Assembly (NCBI RefSeq): GCF_031846385.1
Contig: NZ_JAVRHV010000001.1
Span: 372,001-436,000 of the forward strand
From: Urechidicola vernalis
GTDB taxonomy: Bacteria; Bacteroidota; Bacteroidia; Flavobacteriales; Flavobacteriaceae
Reading direction: 5' to 3'
DNA length: 64,000 nucleotides
Below are positions 51,441 through 60,757 of the stretch, one piece after another. The position numbers and the translations under genes are program-made. Position 1 is the first letter of the stretch, and every line of letters begins with the position of its first letter. The notes under the pieces were generated by a model. The model ran no database searches and was not told where the DNA came from. It saw only the letters and a list, made by a program, of their open reading frames with translations.

Positions 51441-52487
51441 ATGAAAATCTATGATACTTTAGTAATTGGTGGAGGCCAGGCAGGCTTATCGGTTGCTTAT
51501 TTTTTGCGTCGTAAAAAATTGGAATATCTTGTTTTAGATGATCAAGACAAACCCGGAGGAGCATGGTTAAAAACATGGGATAGTTTAAAGTTATTTTCAC
51601 CAACGGAATACAGTTCCTTATCTGGATGGGGAATGCCCAAGAGTGAAAACGAGTATCCTTTAAAAGATGAATTTATTTCTTACCTCAATCAATATGAAGA
51701 TAGGTATGAAATTCCTGTACAACGTAATACACGTGTAATTTCGGTTCTAAAAGAAAATGAACGGTTTAAAGTGGAAACCAATCAAGGTGTATTGTATTGT
51801 AAAACCTTGGTAAGTGCTACGGGAACTGCGCAACAACCTTTTATTCCTAAATATCCACAACAAGAAATTTTTAACGGATTGCAAATACATTCCGTGGATT
51901 ATCGAAACAATTCAAATTTAGCAGGTAAAAAAGTGCTTGTTGTTGGTGGTGGTAATTCTGGTGCACAAATTTTAGCAGAAGTGTCAAAGGTTGCAGCAAC
52001 GCAATGGGTTACACTAGAAGAACCCTATATGATGCCCGATGATATAGATGGTCGTTATTTATTCAATGCTGCGACGCAAAAATTTTACGGCAAAACAAGT
52101 GGCACGAACTCTGGGTCTAAAAATTCCTTAAGCAATATTGTTATGATTGATTCTGTAAAAGAGGCTAGAAGTAGAGGCGTTTTGCATTCTAAGCGTCCTT
52201 TCACATCTTTTTATGAAACGGGTATTATATGGAATGATGGCACGAAAGAACCTATTGATGCAGTGATTTGGTGTACAGGTTTTAGAGGAAACTTGGATCA
52301 TTTAACCTCTTTAAATATCATTGAAAATAATAGGATAAAAACCAATTATACACGAGCCATAAAAGAACCAAATCTATGGTTGGTAGGTTATGGGAGTTGG
52401 ACAGGGTTTGCTTCGGCAACAATCTATGGTGTTGGGAAAACAGCACGACAAACTGTCAATGAAATTTCTGAATTATTGAGTAATTAA
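51441..52487 (+). CDS. NAD(P)/FAD-dependent monooxygenase-like protein (ArsO-like)
   Basis: 348 aa. The FAD-binding Rossmann motif GGGQAGLSVAYFLRRKK lies at ~10-26, then DDQDKPGGAWLKTWDSLKLFSP, the signature of ArsO/CzcO-like flavoproteins, with EYSSLSGWGMP. The NADPH-binding motif VVGGGNSGAQ is at ~170-179. The C-terminal strand PNLWLVGYGSWTGFASATIYGVG closes the FAD site. Family members are flavin monooxygenases or reductases, some encoded in arsenic resistance loci; no ars genes are near here. No signal peptide. The substrate is unknown. The gene appears to stand alone. Confidence 0.86.
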   Translation: MKIYDTLVIGGGQAGLSVAYFLRRKKLEYLVLDDQDKPGGAWLKTWDSLKLFSPTEYSSLSGWGMPKSENEYPLKDEFISYLNQYEDRYEIPVQRNTRVISVLKENERFKVETNQGVLYCKTLVSATGTAQQPFIPKYPQQEIFNGLQIHSVDYRNNSNLAGKKVLVVGGGNSGAQILAEVSKVAATQWVTLEEPYMMPDDIDGRYLFNAATQKFYGKTSGTNSGSKNSLSNIVMIDSVKEARSRGVLHSKRPFTSFYETGIIWNDGTKEPIDAVIWCTGFRGNLDHLTSLNIIENNRIKTNYTRAIKEPNLWLVGYGSWTGFASATIYGVGKTARQTVNEISELLSN

Positions 52488-52540
52488 AGTATCTATTCCC
52501 ACCGTAATTGTGAATGGATTAGTTTCTAAATTTGAAACTA

Positions 52541-52840
52541 TTAATGATTTAGTGCATACTCGATCATTGCTTTCAATTCTTCTTCTAAAGTAGAATTCGG
52601 AAAACTTTTATTAGCTTGCCTATACCAATATCCAGCATTCCAGTCATCGCCTTCTTTTCTGTGTAAATAGGCGTGAATCCAACTTCCCAACTCTGTATGC
52701 AAATCTTGAGCAATATTGTGTGATGCATTCCAATCTCCATTCGCTTCATACCATAAAGACCTCAATGCTTCTGACCAATTAGCATTTGGTGCTTCTAATT
52801 TTAAAGTTTCTTTAAATTCTAAAAATGTTTGAGGCTTCAT
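52541..52840 (-). CDS. Small Trp-rich conserved hypothetical protein
   Basis: 99 aa, no signal peptide, acidic and helical with six Trp (NWSEALRSLWYEANGDWNASH; GSWIHAYLHRKEGDDWNAGYWYRQANK). The repeated W-x-x-A and H residues look conserved rather than random, and homologues of this length are common in Bacteroidota and cyanobacteria as far as I recall. No catalytic motif. It is divergently placed against the CocE-like hydrolase gene and converges on the ArsO-like gene, so it has no operon partner. Confidence 0.7.
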   Translation of the reverse strand: MKPQTFLEFKETLKLEAPNANWSEALRSLWYEANGDWNASHNIAQDLHTELGSWIHAYLHRKEGDDWNAGYWYRQANKSFPNSTLEEELKAMIEYALNH

Positions 52841-52947
52841 AAGTACTAAAAATCTATCCTAATAATTTATAATGCTAATTTATGTGAATTGACTATATTT
52901 ATAACGTTTTTAAGCAACTTTAAACTAACCACTTAATTCTTTTCCAG

Positions 52948-54828
52948 ATGAAAAAAAATGTATTCTTAAAACTTCTATTCTTTTCTTTTTTATGTTTTGT
53001 TATGATACCGCTACAAGCGCAATCTGATATTCATGAAAAATTGAACGAAATCGCTATTGTAGATCAAAAAGTAATGATGCCTATGCGAGACGGTATTCGG
53101 CTTGCAACGGATATTTACAGACCAAAAACGGACAAACCTGTTCCAATAATTTTTTCAAGAACTCCATATAATTTTAACTCTTGGGGAGACGGAGAAGAGC
53201 GCACAAGAACTATGCAAAGAGCATATGATTGGGTTGCTAAGGGTTATGCTTATGTTGTCCAAAACGAGCGTGGACGTTATTTTTCAGAAGGCGAATGGGA
53301 TATATTAGGAGTGCCTTTAACAGATGGTTACGACGCTTTTAGTTGGATGAAAGACCAAGATTGGTCTAATGGTAAGATTGGAACAATTGGGTGTTCTTCT
53401 ACAGCAGAATGGCAAATGGCTGTTGGAGCACTAGATCATCCTTCTCATGCAGCAATGGTTCCTCAAGCATTTGGAGCAGGGGTTGGACGCGTAGGTGAAT
53501 TTTACGAGCAAGGAAATTGGTATAGAGGAGGAGCAGAACAGTTGTTGTTTTTCTCTTGGTTATATGGTGTGGAACATGATAAGTTTAAACCTCGTATACC
53601 TGCAGGTGCCACACAAGAAGATTTAATCCGTATTTCAAGATTTTACGATTTAGCACCTGAAAACCCAAGAGTTGATATGTCAGAAGCATTGAAACATTTA
53701 CCGATTCAAGACATGTTGAAAAACATGAATGGTAAAAAAGAAGTATTCGACAAAATGGTACGCAGAAAACCAAATCATCCAGATTGGTTTAATGGGGGAT
53801 TGTATCATGATGATAAAGAAATAAATGTACCAAGTTTTTGGTTCGCATCGTGGTATGACGTTTCTATCAGTCCAAATTTGGCATTGTTTAACCATATGAG
53901 AAATCACTCAGATCCTGAAATTAGAGACAATCAATATTTAGTGATTGCTCCAACATTGCATTGTAGATACACAAGAGCAACGGAGAATACAATAGTAGGT
54001 GAGCGCAGTGTTGGAGATGCTAGATTGAACTATGACGAACAAATAACCGCTTGGTTTGATCTATGGCTAAAAGGTGAATCAAATAATTTTAAAGAAAAAA
54101 CACCAAGAGTTCAATACTATTTAATGGGAAAAAATGAATGGAAGTCTTCAGAATCTTGGCCGCCAGCGGAAACTGAAATGACTACTTTTTATTTAAACAG
54201 TAACGGAAATGCAAATACTTTGCATGGAGATGGAGTTTTAGCATCAAAAAAAGCAAAACAAGACAACCCTGATGGTTTCTTTTATGATCCTTTGAATCCG
54301 GTTGATTCTTATGGAGGGAATGTTTGTTGTACTGGAAATGCAGTTGAAGGGGGTGCCTTTGACCAACAAGGGATGGAAATGAGAAATGATATTTTAGTTT
54401 ATACCACAGACACACTAGAAGAAGGTGTGGAAGTTTCTGGATTTATCAATACAACACTATATGTTTCTTCCGATGCAAAGGACACTGATTTTACAGTTAA
54501 ACTAATTGATGTATATCCAGATGGTACAGCTTATAATTTAGACGAAACTATTCAACGTGTTCGCTATAGAGAAGGTTATGACAAAGAGGTGTTTATGGAA
54601 AATGGTGAAGTATATGAAGTGAAATTAACACCAATGAGTACAAGTAATTATTTTAAAAAAGGTCATAAAATTAGAATTGAAGTTTCGAGTAGTAACTTTC
54701 CAAGATTTGCGAGAAACTTAAATACAGGTGGAAATAATTATGATGAAAAAGACGCCGTAACCGCACATAACAAAGTGCATCATAGTTCTAAATATCCATC
54801 AAAAATAGAAATACCAATGATAAAGTAA
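52948..54828 (+). CDS. Exported CocE/NonD family hydrolase
   Basis: 626 aa. Signal peptide to about residue 27 (IPLQAQ). The N-terminal alpha/beta-hydrolase domain (~45-390) shows VMMPMRDGIRLATDIYRP and IIFSRTPYNF; the nucleophile is probably the Ser in TIGCSSTAEWQ, at the G-x-S-x position. The acid region is SFWFASWYDVSISPN and the His in APTLHCRYTRA. The C-terminal jelly-roll domain (PepX_C) spans ~430-625 with KDTDFTVKLIDVYPDG and ending KIRIEVSSSNFPRFARN. Family members hydrolyse acyl esters or Xaa-Pro peptides. All parts are intact. Promoter is not an exact match. Confidence 0.92.
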   Translation: MKKNVFLKLLFFSFLCFVMIPLQAQSDIHEKLNEIAIVDQKVMMPMRDGIRLATDIYRPKTDKPVPIIFSRTPYNFNSWGDGEERTRTMQRAYDWVAKGYAYVVQNERGRYFSEGEWDILGVPLTDGYDAFSWMKDQDWSNGKIGTIGCSSTAEWQMAVGALDHPSHAAMVPQAFGAGVGRVGEFYEQGNWYRGGAEQLLFFSWLYGVEHDKFKPRIPAGATQEDLIRISRFYDLAPENPRVDMSEALKHLPIQDMLKNMNGKKEVFDKMVRRKPNHPDWFNGGLYHDDKEINVPSFWFASWYDVSISPNLALFNHMRNHSDPEIRDNQYLVIAPTLHCRYTRATENTIVGERSVGDARLNYDEQITAWFDLWLKGESNNFKEKTPRVQYYLMGKNEWKSSESWPPAETEMTTFYLNSNGNANTLHGDGVLASKKAKQDNPDGFFYDPLNPVDSYGGNVCCTGNAVEGGAFDQQGMEMRNDILVYTTDTLEEGVEVSGFINTTLYVSSDAKDTDFTVKLIDVYPDGTAYNLDETIQRVRYREGYDKEVFMENGEVYEVKLTPMSTSNYFKKGHKIRIEVSSSNFPRFARNLNTGGNNYDEKDAVTAHNKVHHSSKYPSKIEIPMIK

Positions 54829-54861
54829 TGAATCCATAATTATTACGTCATATAGTCTAAT

Positions 54862-55863
54862 TTGGATTCACTAACGCAAATAGTTTTAGGTGCAGCAGTA
54901 GGAGAAGCCGTACTAGGAAAAAGAGTAGGGAATAAAGCGTTGCTTTATGGTGCCATTGCAGGCACCATACCCGACTTAGATGTAATACTAGGAAATTTTA
55001 CAGATACTATAACAATTATAGAATGGCATAGAGGTTTTAGCCATTCTATAATTTTTAGTGTTCTTATGGCTCCCATTTTAGGTTGGCTAGTAAACCAATT
55101 TGAGAGGAAATTAAATCTGGGTTGGAAACCTTGGGCTGCTTTGTTCTTTTGGGGCTTATTAACACATGCACTATTAGATGCATTCACAACTTGGGGTACA
55201 CAATTGTTTTGGCCCTTTAATGCTAGAATAGCCTTCAATTCTATATTTGTCATTGATCCGTTATACACATTGCCATTCTTAACATGTACGATTCTGGTAT
55301 TGTTTTATAAACGAACCTCTCCTAAGCGACAGTCTATCAATAGATTTGGCTTAAAAATATCAACCTTATATCTAATTTCAACTTTATTTATCAAGTACTT
55401 GGCAACAGAGCAATTTAAAAAAGCGCTAGACGATCAAAATGTACAATATACTAAAATAAGTACCAGACCTGCTCCATTTAATACCATTCTTTGGAATGCA
55501 AATATTGATACCCCAGATGGCTATTTAATTGCCGATTATTCATTTTTAAACACACAACCAATCCAGTTTAAACATTTTCCAAAAAACAGAGTGTTTTCAA
55601 ATGAAATGCTGAAATACCCAGATGTAAATAGAATGATTGAAATCAGTCAAGGATGGTATATTTTGGAACAAAAAGAAAACGAATGGATTTTTAATGATTT
55701 ACGTTTTGGTACAATGCCAAAAAAAGATGGAACTACAGTTTTCACTTTTTCATATATACTCAAACAAGAAAACAATAGAATCATTGCTACAGAAACACCA
55801 AAAGATGAAGCAGATTTCAAATTTTTAATGTCCAATCTTTGGAAAAGAATGCAAGGACGCTAA
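54862..55863 (+). CDS. YdjM-like membrane-bound metal-dependent hydrolase
   Basis: 333 aa from a TTG start. The N-terminus MDSLTQIVLGAAVGEAVLG is the conserved beginning of this family, and no ATG precedes it in frame, so TTG is well supported. It has metal-binding His/Asp residues in GTIPDLDVI, EWHRGFSHSIIF and LTHALLDAFTTWGTQLFWPF, four to five hydrophobic helices up to ~190, and a C-terminal soluble region (~190-330). The first part matches LexA-regulated YdjM-type inner-membrane hydrolases (DUF457). Substrate unknown; some relatives are phospholipid or lipid hydrolases. It follows the CocE-like gene by 33 bases. Confidence 0.85.
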   Translation: MDSLTQIVLGAAVGEAVLGKRVGNKALLYGAIAGTIPDLDVILGNFTDTITIIEWHRGFSHSIIFSVLMAPILGWLVNQFERKLNLGWKPWAALFFWGLLTHALLDAFTTWGTQLFWPFNARIAFNSIFVIDPLYTLPFLTCTILVLFYKRTSPKRQSINRFGLKISTLYLISTLFIKYLATEQFKKALDDQNVQYTKISTRPAPFNTILWNANIDTPDGYLIADYSFLNTQPIQFKHFPKNRVFSNEMLKYPDVNRMIEISQGWYILEQKENEWIFNDLRFGTMPKKDGTTVFTFSYILKQENNRIIATETPKDEADFKFLMSNLWKRMQGR

Positions 55864-55913
55864 GTTTTATGTGAGTTCTGATTTATAAGAAATCCTAATT
55901 AATGAAATATTGC

Positions 55914-55921
55914 TATATTTG
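55914..55921 (+). promoter_or_regulatory. -7 promoter element TATATTTG
   Basis: Exact TAnnTTTG match. Transcription would start near 55928, the proposed TTG start of the MltF-like gene, implying a leaderless or very short leader transcript if used. Confidence 0.35.
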
Positions 55922-55927
55922 AGAAAG

Positions 55928-57391
55928 TTGAAAATTCTAAACAAATATATACCCGTTCTTCTAGCAACCCTATTATTGCTTTTATCTTGTAAAAAACCAG
56001 GATCATCTAATATGGGAGGAAAAGATGAGGCCTACAATCCATTTGTTGCCAATTCTGTTGATAGAGATTGGGATGAGATCAGAGAAGATGGGATTCTTCG
56101 TGCTATGGTAGTGTACAGCAGCACCAGTTACTTTCTATACAAAGGTGAGCCAATGGGCTTCGAATATGAGTTGCTTAAACGTTTAGCGAAAGAATTAGAT
56201 TTAGAACTAGAGTTGATCGTTTCTAAAGATTTAGATGCAGAATTTGAAGTCTTGAATAGAGGTGATGTAGATTTAATTGCGCATGGTATGACTGTAACAA
56301 AACAACGCCAATGGGAAGTTGATTTTACGGAATATCTTTACCTAACAAAGCAAGTACTCGTTCAAAAAAAACCTGATAATTTTCTGCAAATCTCATGGAA
56401 GGAATTAGAAAATTCATTGATTCATGATCCAATAGAATTGATTAACGATACCATTTCTATTCGGAAAAACTCTGCTTACTATGAGCGTTTGCAAAGCCTT
56501 TCTAATGAAATTGGAGGAGATATAATTATTGACAGTTTAGACAGTTCTTTAAGTACAGGTGAAATAATACATATGGTATCTGATGGAAAAATCAAATACA
56601 CCATAGCAGATGAAAATTTAGCAAGAATAAATGCATCTGATCGAATAAATTTGGACATCAGTGTTCCTATTTCGTTTTCGCAACGGATTTCATGGGTAAC
56701 GCGAAAAAAATCCCCGGAATTTAAAAAGCTTCTTGATTCTTGGATACTTTCACAACGAAAGACCACTGATTTTAATGTCATTTATAATAAGTATTTTAAA
56801 AATAAAAGAACGTTCAAGAATAGGAGTAAAAGTGATTATTATAGTCTGGCTAACAACCAAATTAGTGCTTATGACAAATACATTAAATCGCATGCAAAAA
56901 AATTGGATTGGGATTGGCGATTGTTAGCGTCACAGGTCTATCAAGAATCTAAATTCGATCCAAAAGCAACATCATGGACTGGCGCACAGGGTTTAATGCA
57001 ATTAATGCCGAGAACTGCAGAATCATTAGATGTTAAAGATCCAACCATTCCAGAAGAAAGTTTAAGAGCGGGTACTACATATCTAAAAAAATTATACGAT
57101 CAATTTGAGCATATTCCGGATTCTATAAACAGAATAAAATTAACGATGGCGGCTTATAATTGTGGCTTCGGGCATATTACGGATGCCCAAAAATTGGCGG
57201 AAGCAAATGATTTAGATCCCTATACTTGGCATGGAAATGTAGATGAAATGTTGTTAGCGCTTAGTTATCCATCAAATTATAAAAAAGAGTATATAAAGCA
57301 TGGGTATGTGCGTGGAACTGAACCTGTAAATTATGTAAATCAAATAATGGATAGGTATGGACAATACAAGCAATTTATAGCCGTAGATTAA
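55928..57391 (+). CDS. mltF: MltF-like membrane-bound lytic transglycosylase (lipoprotein)
   Basis: About 487 aa from a TTG at 55928 (the frame is open from 55910, but no ATG exists). Lipoprotein signal PVLLATLLLLLSC. Domain order: SBP_bac_3-like sensor (~50-285; ILRAMVVYSSTSYFLYKGEPMGFEYEL, GMTVTKQRQWEVDFTEYLY) then an SLT transglycosylase domain (~325-465). The catalytic Glu is in ASQVYQESKFDPKA, and WTGAQGLMQLMPRTAE and MAAYNCGFGHI complete the lysozyme-like site. MltF cleaves the glycan strand of peptidoglycan in the periplasm and is regulated by muropeptide binding to the N-terminal domain. Both domains are intact. It is spaced 64 bases after the YdjM-like gene. Confidence 0.93.
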   Translation: MKILNKYIPVLLATLLLLLSCKKPGSSNMGGKDEAYNPFVANSVDRDWDEIREDGILRAMVVYSSTSYFLYKGEPMGFEYELLKRLAKELDLELELIVSKDLDAEFEVLNRGDVDLIAHGMTVTKQRQWEVDFTEYLYLTKQVLVQKKPDNFLQISWKELENSLIHDPIELINDTISIRKNSAYYERLQSLSNEIGGDIIIDSLDSSLSTGEIIHMVSDGKIKYTIADENLARINASDRINLDISVPISFSQRISWVTRKKSPEFKKLLDSWILSQRKTTDFNVIYNKYFKNKRTFKNRSKSDYYSLANNQISAYDKYIKSHAKKLDWDWRLLASQVYQESKFDPKATSWTGAQGLMQLMPRTAESLDVKDPTIPEESLRAGTTYLKKLYDQFEHIPDSINRIKLTMAAYNCGFGHITDAQKLAEANDLDPYTWHGNVDEMLLALSYPSNYKKEYIKHGYVRGTEPVNYVNQIMDRYGQYKQFIAVD

Positions 57392-57456
57392 CTTTCTAAG
57401 TTCCTTAAAACGATTCTCTTTTTATTAATTTCTAGTTTTAGAAAAATACGATCAAA

Positions 57457-57759
57457 ATGTCTTCCAAAATAATTCATATTGCTTCTAGAACCTACAAAGT
57501 AGAATTTATTAAACATAAATCATCTACAGATTGTACGTTTCATTATAACAATTTAGTAAAAGAATATGCAGCAAAGCAAGAGGTTAAAAAAGAAGAGTAT
57601 GATCTAAACGATTGGACTTCGAATGTATTTGTCATTGATGGAAAACCTTTGAGTGTCGCAAGATTTGGAGAGACTATTCAACTAATTAAAAGTTTACAAT
57701 CGCAGAATTTAGAAATATATAAGAATGACTTGAGTGTTATTTTTGCAAAATTGCAATAA
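57457..57759 (+). CDS. Small conserved-looking hypothetical protein
   Basis: 100 aa, no signal peptide, mixed alpha/beta with IIHIASRTYKVEFIKHKSST, CTFHYNNLVKEY, then WTSNVFVIDGKPLSVARFGETIQLIK. I recognise no family. The codon bias and composition match the neighbours and the start context is clean, so it is likely a real gene. It converges on the DUF2062 gene 17 bases away; the gap to the MltF-like gene is 65 bases. Confidence 0.6.
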   Translation: MSSKIIHIASRTYKVEFIKHKSSTDCTFHYNNLVKEYAAKQEVKKEEYDLNDWTSNVFVIDGKPLSVARFGETIQLIKSLQSQNLEIYKNDLSVIFAKLQ

Positions 57760-57776
57760 TGAATTTGAAATTTTTT

Positions 57777-58211
57777 TTATAACTGTCTTTTTTTCAAAAA
57801 CTGTTTTAAGAGATAATAAGAAACTATAGCGAAGATAATTCCTGTAATGATTCCACCAACAACTAATGAGATATAAACGTCAGACCCTGCTCTTAAAATG
57901 GTGTTCACAAATTGTATATTGATGACTTTAGGTATTTCAAATGTAGAAGAAATACCTAATACTGTTTTACCCAACCAATAATTAAAAGCAAATATAAATG
58001 CACCTGTTAACAGGTTAGTATTAAATACAGCAATACATGCAGCCTTGGAGTTAACTTTTAAAAACTTGGAGACCCCAAAAGCAACAAATATTTGAAATCC
58101 AGGAATAGGAATCATGCCTATAAACGAGCCTATTGCAAATCCTTTTGCTATTACTTCAGGGCTATCTTCTATTTTGAAGAGGCCTTTAAATAGGTTAATT
58201 GGATTTTTCAT
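57777..58211 (-). CDS. DUF2062 domain membrane protein
   Basis: 144 aa. DUF2062 pattern: SPEVIAKGFAIGSFIGMIPIPGFQIFVAFGVSKFLKVN, an early G-x-x-P-x-P re-entrant segment, then NTNLLTGAFIFAFNYWLG and a C-terminal helix GIITGIIFAIVSYYLLKQF. Three to four hydrophobic segments; inner membrane. DUF2062 proteins are often encoded with glycosyltransferases or lipid biosynthesis genes. It is last in a four-gene minus-strand operon (SDR, reductase, START, DUF2062), one base after the START-domain gene. Function unknown. Confidence 0.86.
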   Translation of the reverse strand: MKNPINLFKGLFKIEDSPEVIAKGFAIGSFIGMIPIPGFQIFVAFGVSKFLKVNSKAACIAVFNTNLLTGAFIFAFNYWLGKTVLGISSTFEIPKVINIQFVNTILRAGSDVYISLVVGGIITGIIFAIVSYYLLKQFLKKRQL

Positions 58212-58212
58212 A

Positions 58213-58878
58213 TTATAAAAGTCCTTGTTTTAAGTTAATAAATGAGTTTATTAAGTTTCGCTGAATAATTGGATCTTTCAAAAATCTTGGGATAGAAGAA
58301 TTTGTTAATGAAATAGCACAAAATTCTACTTCAACAACTTCATTGTTAGATGTGGTTAAACGCCATTCGGATAAATTATATCCTTCACGGTGGACTCCTT
58401 TTTTTGGTTGAATATAGTTTGGTATAGATTTAGAAGAAAGAATAATTACATCACCATCTTTATTCAATGTAGAATAGGTGACCAGATCTTGTTGCTTAAA
58501 AGGAAATGGAATATCATATACAGTATGTGAAATCCAACTCCTTTTGTTATTGATTAGAAGGCTAATTTCCCTTACAGCATCATTCCAATTCCTTACATGC
58601 TTTGGCATCTTAATATGGGCTATGAGTGAGTCTATACTGCTATATTTTATATTAAACCGTACCGATAGTTCTCGTGTTTCTATTGTTTCTGAAACCACTA
58701 AATCTCTGTAATTTATGCTAATGCCCTTTTTGTTTTTTACCTCTTCCCAAGAACCTTTTTTGGTTTTTGAAACAAATTCCTGGAGTGTATTAATACCCTC
58801 TAGAGTTACATTTTGCGCTTGCAATTCAATAAATGCAACAAATATGGTTGCTAATAATACTACTGATCTAATCATCAT
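58213..58878 (-). CDS. Exported START/SRPBCC-like lipid-binding protein
   Basis: 221 aa, signal peptide to about residue 21 (FIELQAQ). The rest has START-like features: WEEVKNKKGISINYRDLV, SVRFNIKYSSIDSLIAHIKMPKHVRNWND, ISHTVYDIPFPFKQQDLVTYST and VEFCAISLTNSSIPRFLKDPIIQRNLINSF. START domains bind hydrophobic ligands in a helix-grip cavity. A periplasmic START protein beside two NAD(P)-dependent reductases and a DUF2062 membrane protein hints at handling of a lipid-like product. The gene overlaps the reductase gene by 4 bases and ends one base before the DUF2062 gene starts, so it is in the same operon. Confidence 0.8.
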   Translation of the reverse strand: MMIRSVVLLATIFVAFIELQAQNVTLEGINTLQEFVSKTKKGSWEEVKNKKGISINYRDLVVSETIETRELSVRFNIKYSSIDSLIAHIKMPKHVRNWNDAVREISLLINNKRSWISHTVYDIPFPFKQQDLVTYSTLNKDGDVIILSSKSIPNYIQPKKGVHREGYNLSEWRLTTSNNEVVEVEFCAISLTNSSIPRFLKDPIIQRNLINSFINLKQGLL

Positions 58879-59849
58879 AATTGTTTTTTTGAGTTTGAGA
58901 AATAATCTATAGCATCTGAAATTGCTTTTTCAATTGGCTGATAAGTCATATTTAAATGCTCAATAGATTTGTTATTAGAAAAGTAATTTTCAATGCATAA
59001 AATTTTGGTATTGATTAAACTTAAGTTTGATTTTAATTGTAATGTTCTTAGTAGATCCCCTAAATAACCTAGGCTTAATAAAAGTTGTTTAGGTATTTGG
59101 ATCATAATTGGATTTTGATTGGTAATAGTATTGAGTAGTTTAAAAAATTCTCTATAACTCATATTTTTATTCGCTAACAGATACTTTTCACCAGAAATCC
59201 CTTTATCAATTGCATTGATAATTCCGGAAGTAACATCTTTTACATGCACAAAATTCTTTCCTCCAGGTGGGTAAAAAACAAGGTGTTTTTTCCAACCCAT
59301 TAAAATTATTCTTCCTGAACTTGGTTTTGAATCAAAAGCACCAAGCATAAAAGTTGGATTCACAATGATGGTATCTATTTTATGCTTTTTTGTTAGTAGG
59401 TAATTTTCTGCTTCTAATTTGCTCCTAGCATAATAGGATTGCTTAAATAATGTGTTCACATTATTTTGTTCCGTCCCCAATTCTTGCAAAGTACCATATC
59501 CCATGGTGTTTGCAGTGCTTACAAAAATGAAGCGCTTTACATTACTCAAAATTGCCGTATTAAATATTTGTTTGGTAGCATTACAATTAATTTTCCAATA
59601 TGTTACATAATCAAGTAAACTTTGATCTGTAGTTGCTGCAACATGAATTACAACATCCATCCGCTTAAACAACATTGCAAAATCATCAAACAATTGACCT
59701 TCTATTAAACTTAAGTTTTTATGTAGATTGCCTTTAAAACTGTTTTTATCTCTAACTAACCCTGTTACATGATACCCTTTATCTAAAAGATCATGACACA
59801 GATTAGTCCCTAAAAAACCATTAGCTCCAGTAACAAAAAATCTTTTCAT
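58875..59849 (-). CDS. NAD-dependent epimerase/dehydratase (dihydroflavonol-4-reductase-like SDR)
   Basis: 324 aa. Extended SDR: GANGFLGTNLCHDLLDKG (GxxGxxG), DVVIHVAATTDQS, the catalytic Ser in RFIFVSTANTMG, and the Tyr-x-x-x-Lys in QSYYARSKLEAENYL, so the enzyme looks active. IIVNPTFMLGAFDSKPSSGRIIL and FVHVKDVTSGIINAI fit the DFR/3-beta-HSD-like subgroup. It reduces or oxidises a hydroxyl/ketone with NAD(P)H. It overlaps the START gene by 4 bases and begins one base after the SDR gene stop, the middle of a four-gene minus-strand operon. Substrate not predictable, perhaps lipid or polyketide-like. Confidence 0.9.
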   Translation of the reverse strand: MKRFFVTGANGFLGTNLCHDLLDKGYHVTGLVRDKNSFKGNLHKNLSLIEGQLFDDFAMLFKRMDVVIHVAATTDQSLLDYVTYWKINCNATKQIFNTAILSNVKRFIFVSTANTMGYGTLQELGTEQNNVNTLFKQSYYARSKLEAENYLLTKKHKIDTIIVNPTFMLGAFDSKPSSGRIILMGWKKHLVFYPPGGKNFVHVKDVTSGIINAIDKGISGEKYLLANKNMSYREFFKLLNTITNQNPIMIQIPKQLLLSLGYLGDLLRTLQLKSNLSLINTKILCIENYFSNNKSIEHLNMTYQPIEKAISDAIDYFSNSKKQL

Positions 59850-59850
59850 A

Positions 59851-60630
59851 CTAGGCTTCTCGTTTTACAATATTAGTCATCATGGGTACTTTTATTTTAT
59901 TTGGTAAAAGGGAAGCTATAAACCAACTGATAGGGTTTATTAGAATAAATGTTGTTCCCTGAAACATTTTTTTTATAGAAAAGTCTGCAACCCTTTTCGG
60001 GTCTAATAAGGTCAATCTGCCTATTATACCTTGCTTTTCTATTCTTGCTGTTATTTCAGGATTGGTTTTCATTGCTCCTGGGTTTATTACAGAAACCGAA
60101 ACATTTGAACTTTTTAATTCTTCTGAAAGCCCAATTGAAAAAGAATGAATAAATGCCTTTGAGGCCGGATATACCGTTTTATAACCTACTGGAGAAAAAG
60201 CAGCAATACTTGAAACATTTAGAATATAGGATTTTTGCTGTTTTTTTAAGTTCGGAAGTAATTGATGTGTAAATACAGTAGTGGCTTTAATGTTTACTTG
60301 AATAATGGTGTTTAAGTACGTAAGTGACGCATCATTTATGCGTTTTGTGCCTCCAGTTCCTGCATTGTTAATTAATATATTTACATTAAAATTGCTATTT
60401 AAATACTTTGTAAGAATTATAACATCCTTGTCAGAGCAAAAATCTAATTCAAAATAAACAGTTTTAACATAATGATCTTCCTCAATTTGTTTTGCGAGTT
60501 GATTTAACTTTTGATTTGGTAGACTTATTAAAATTAAATTCTGGCCTTTTTCGGCAAGTGAAAGAGCAAAGGCTCTTCCTAAACCCTGACTCGCTCCAGT
60601 AATTACAGCATATTCTAATTTCGAATTCAT
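59851..60630 (-). CDS. SDR family oxidoreductase (DltE-like)
   Basis: 259 aa classical SDR. Cofactor motif TGASQGLGRAFALSLAEKG (TGxxxGxG), NNAGTGG, catalytic Ser in LNVSSIAAFSPVG and Tyr/Lys in YPASKAFIHSF, then VSVINPGAMKT. Length is normal and all catalytic residues are present. It resembles the DltE-like group. The last ~30 residues (ILINPISWFIASLLPNKI) add a hydrophobic tail that could touch the membrane. First gene of the four-gene minus-strand operon (spacing 1 base to the reductase), probably acting on a lipid-type substrate together with it. Confidence 0.92.
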   Translation of the reverse strand: MNSKLEYAVITGASQGLGRAFALSLAEKGQNLILISLPNQKLNQLAKQIEEDHYVKTVYFELDFCSDKDVIILTKYLNSNFNVNILINNAGTGGTKRINDASLTYLNTIIQVNIKATTVFTHQLLPNLKKQQKSYILNVSSIAAFSPVGYKTVYPASKAFIHSFSIGLSEELKSSNVSVSVINPGAMKTNPEITARIEKQGIIGRLTLLDPKRVADFSIKKMFQGTTFILINPISWFIASLLPNKIKVPMMTNIVKREA

Positions 60631-60757
60631 AGTATTTTACTAAATATTATGAAGCAAAAATAGATACAAGGACTACTTTATATGCTCGTATTTATAAAAC
60701 AGGACATAATTGTTAGTTACTCATAATCAACATATTACAACTTAAAGGTGTTCTTAT

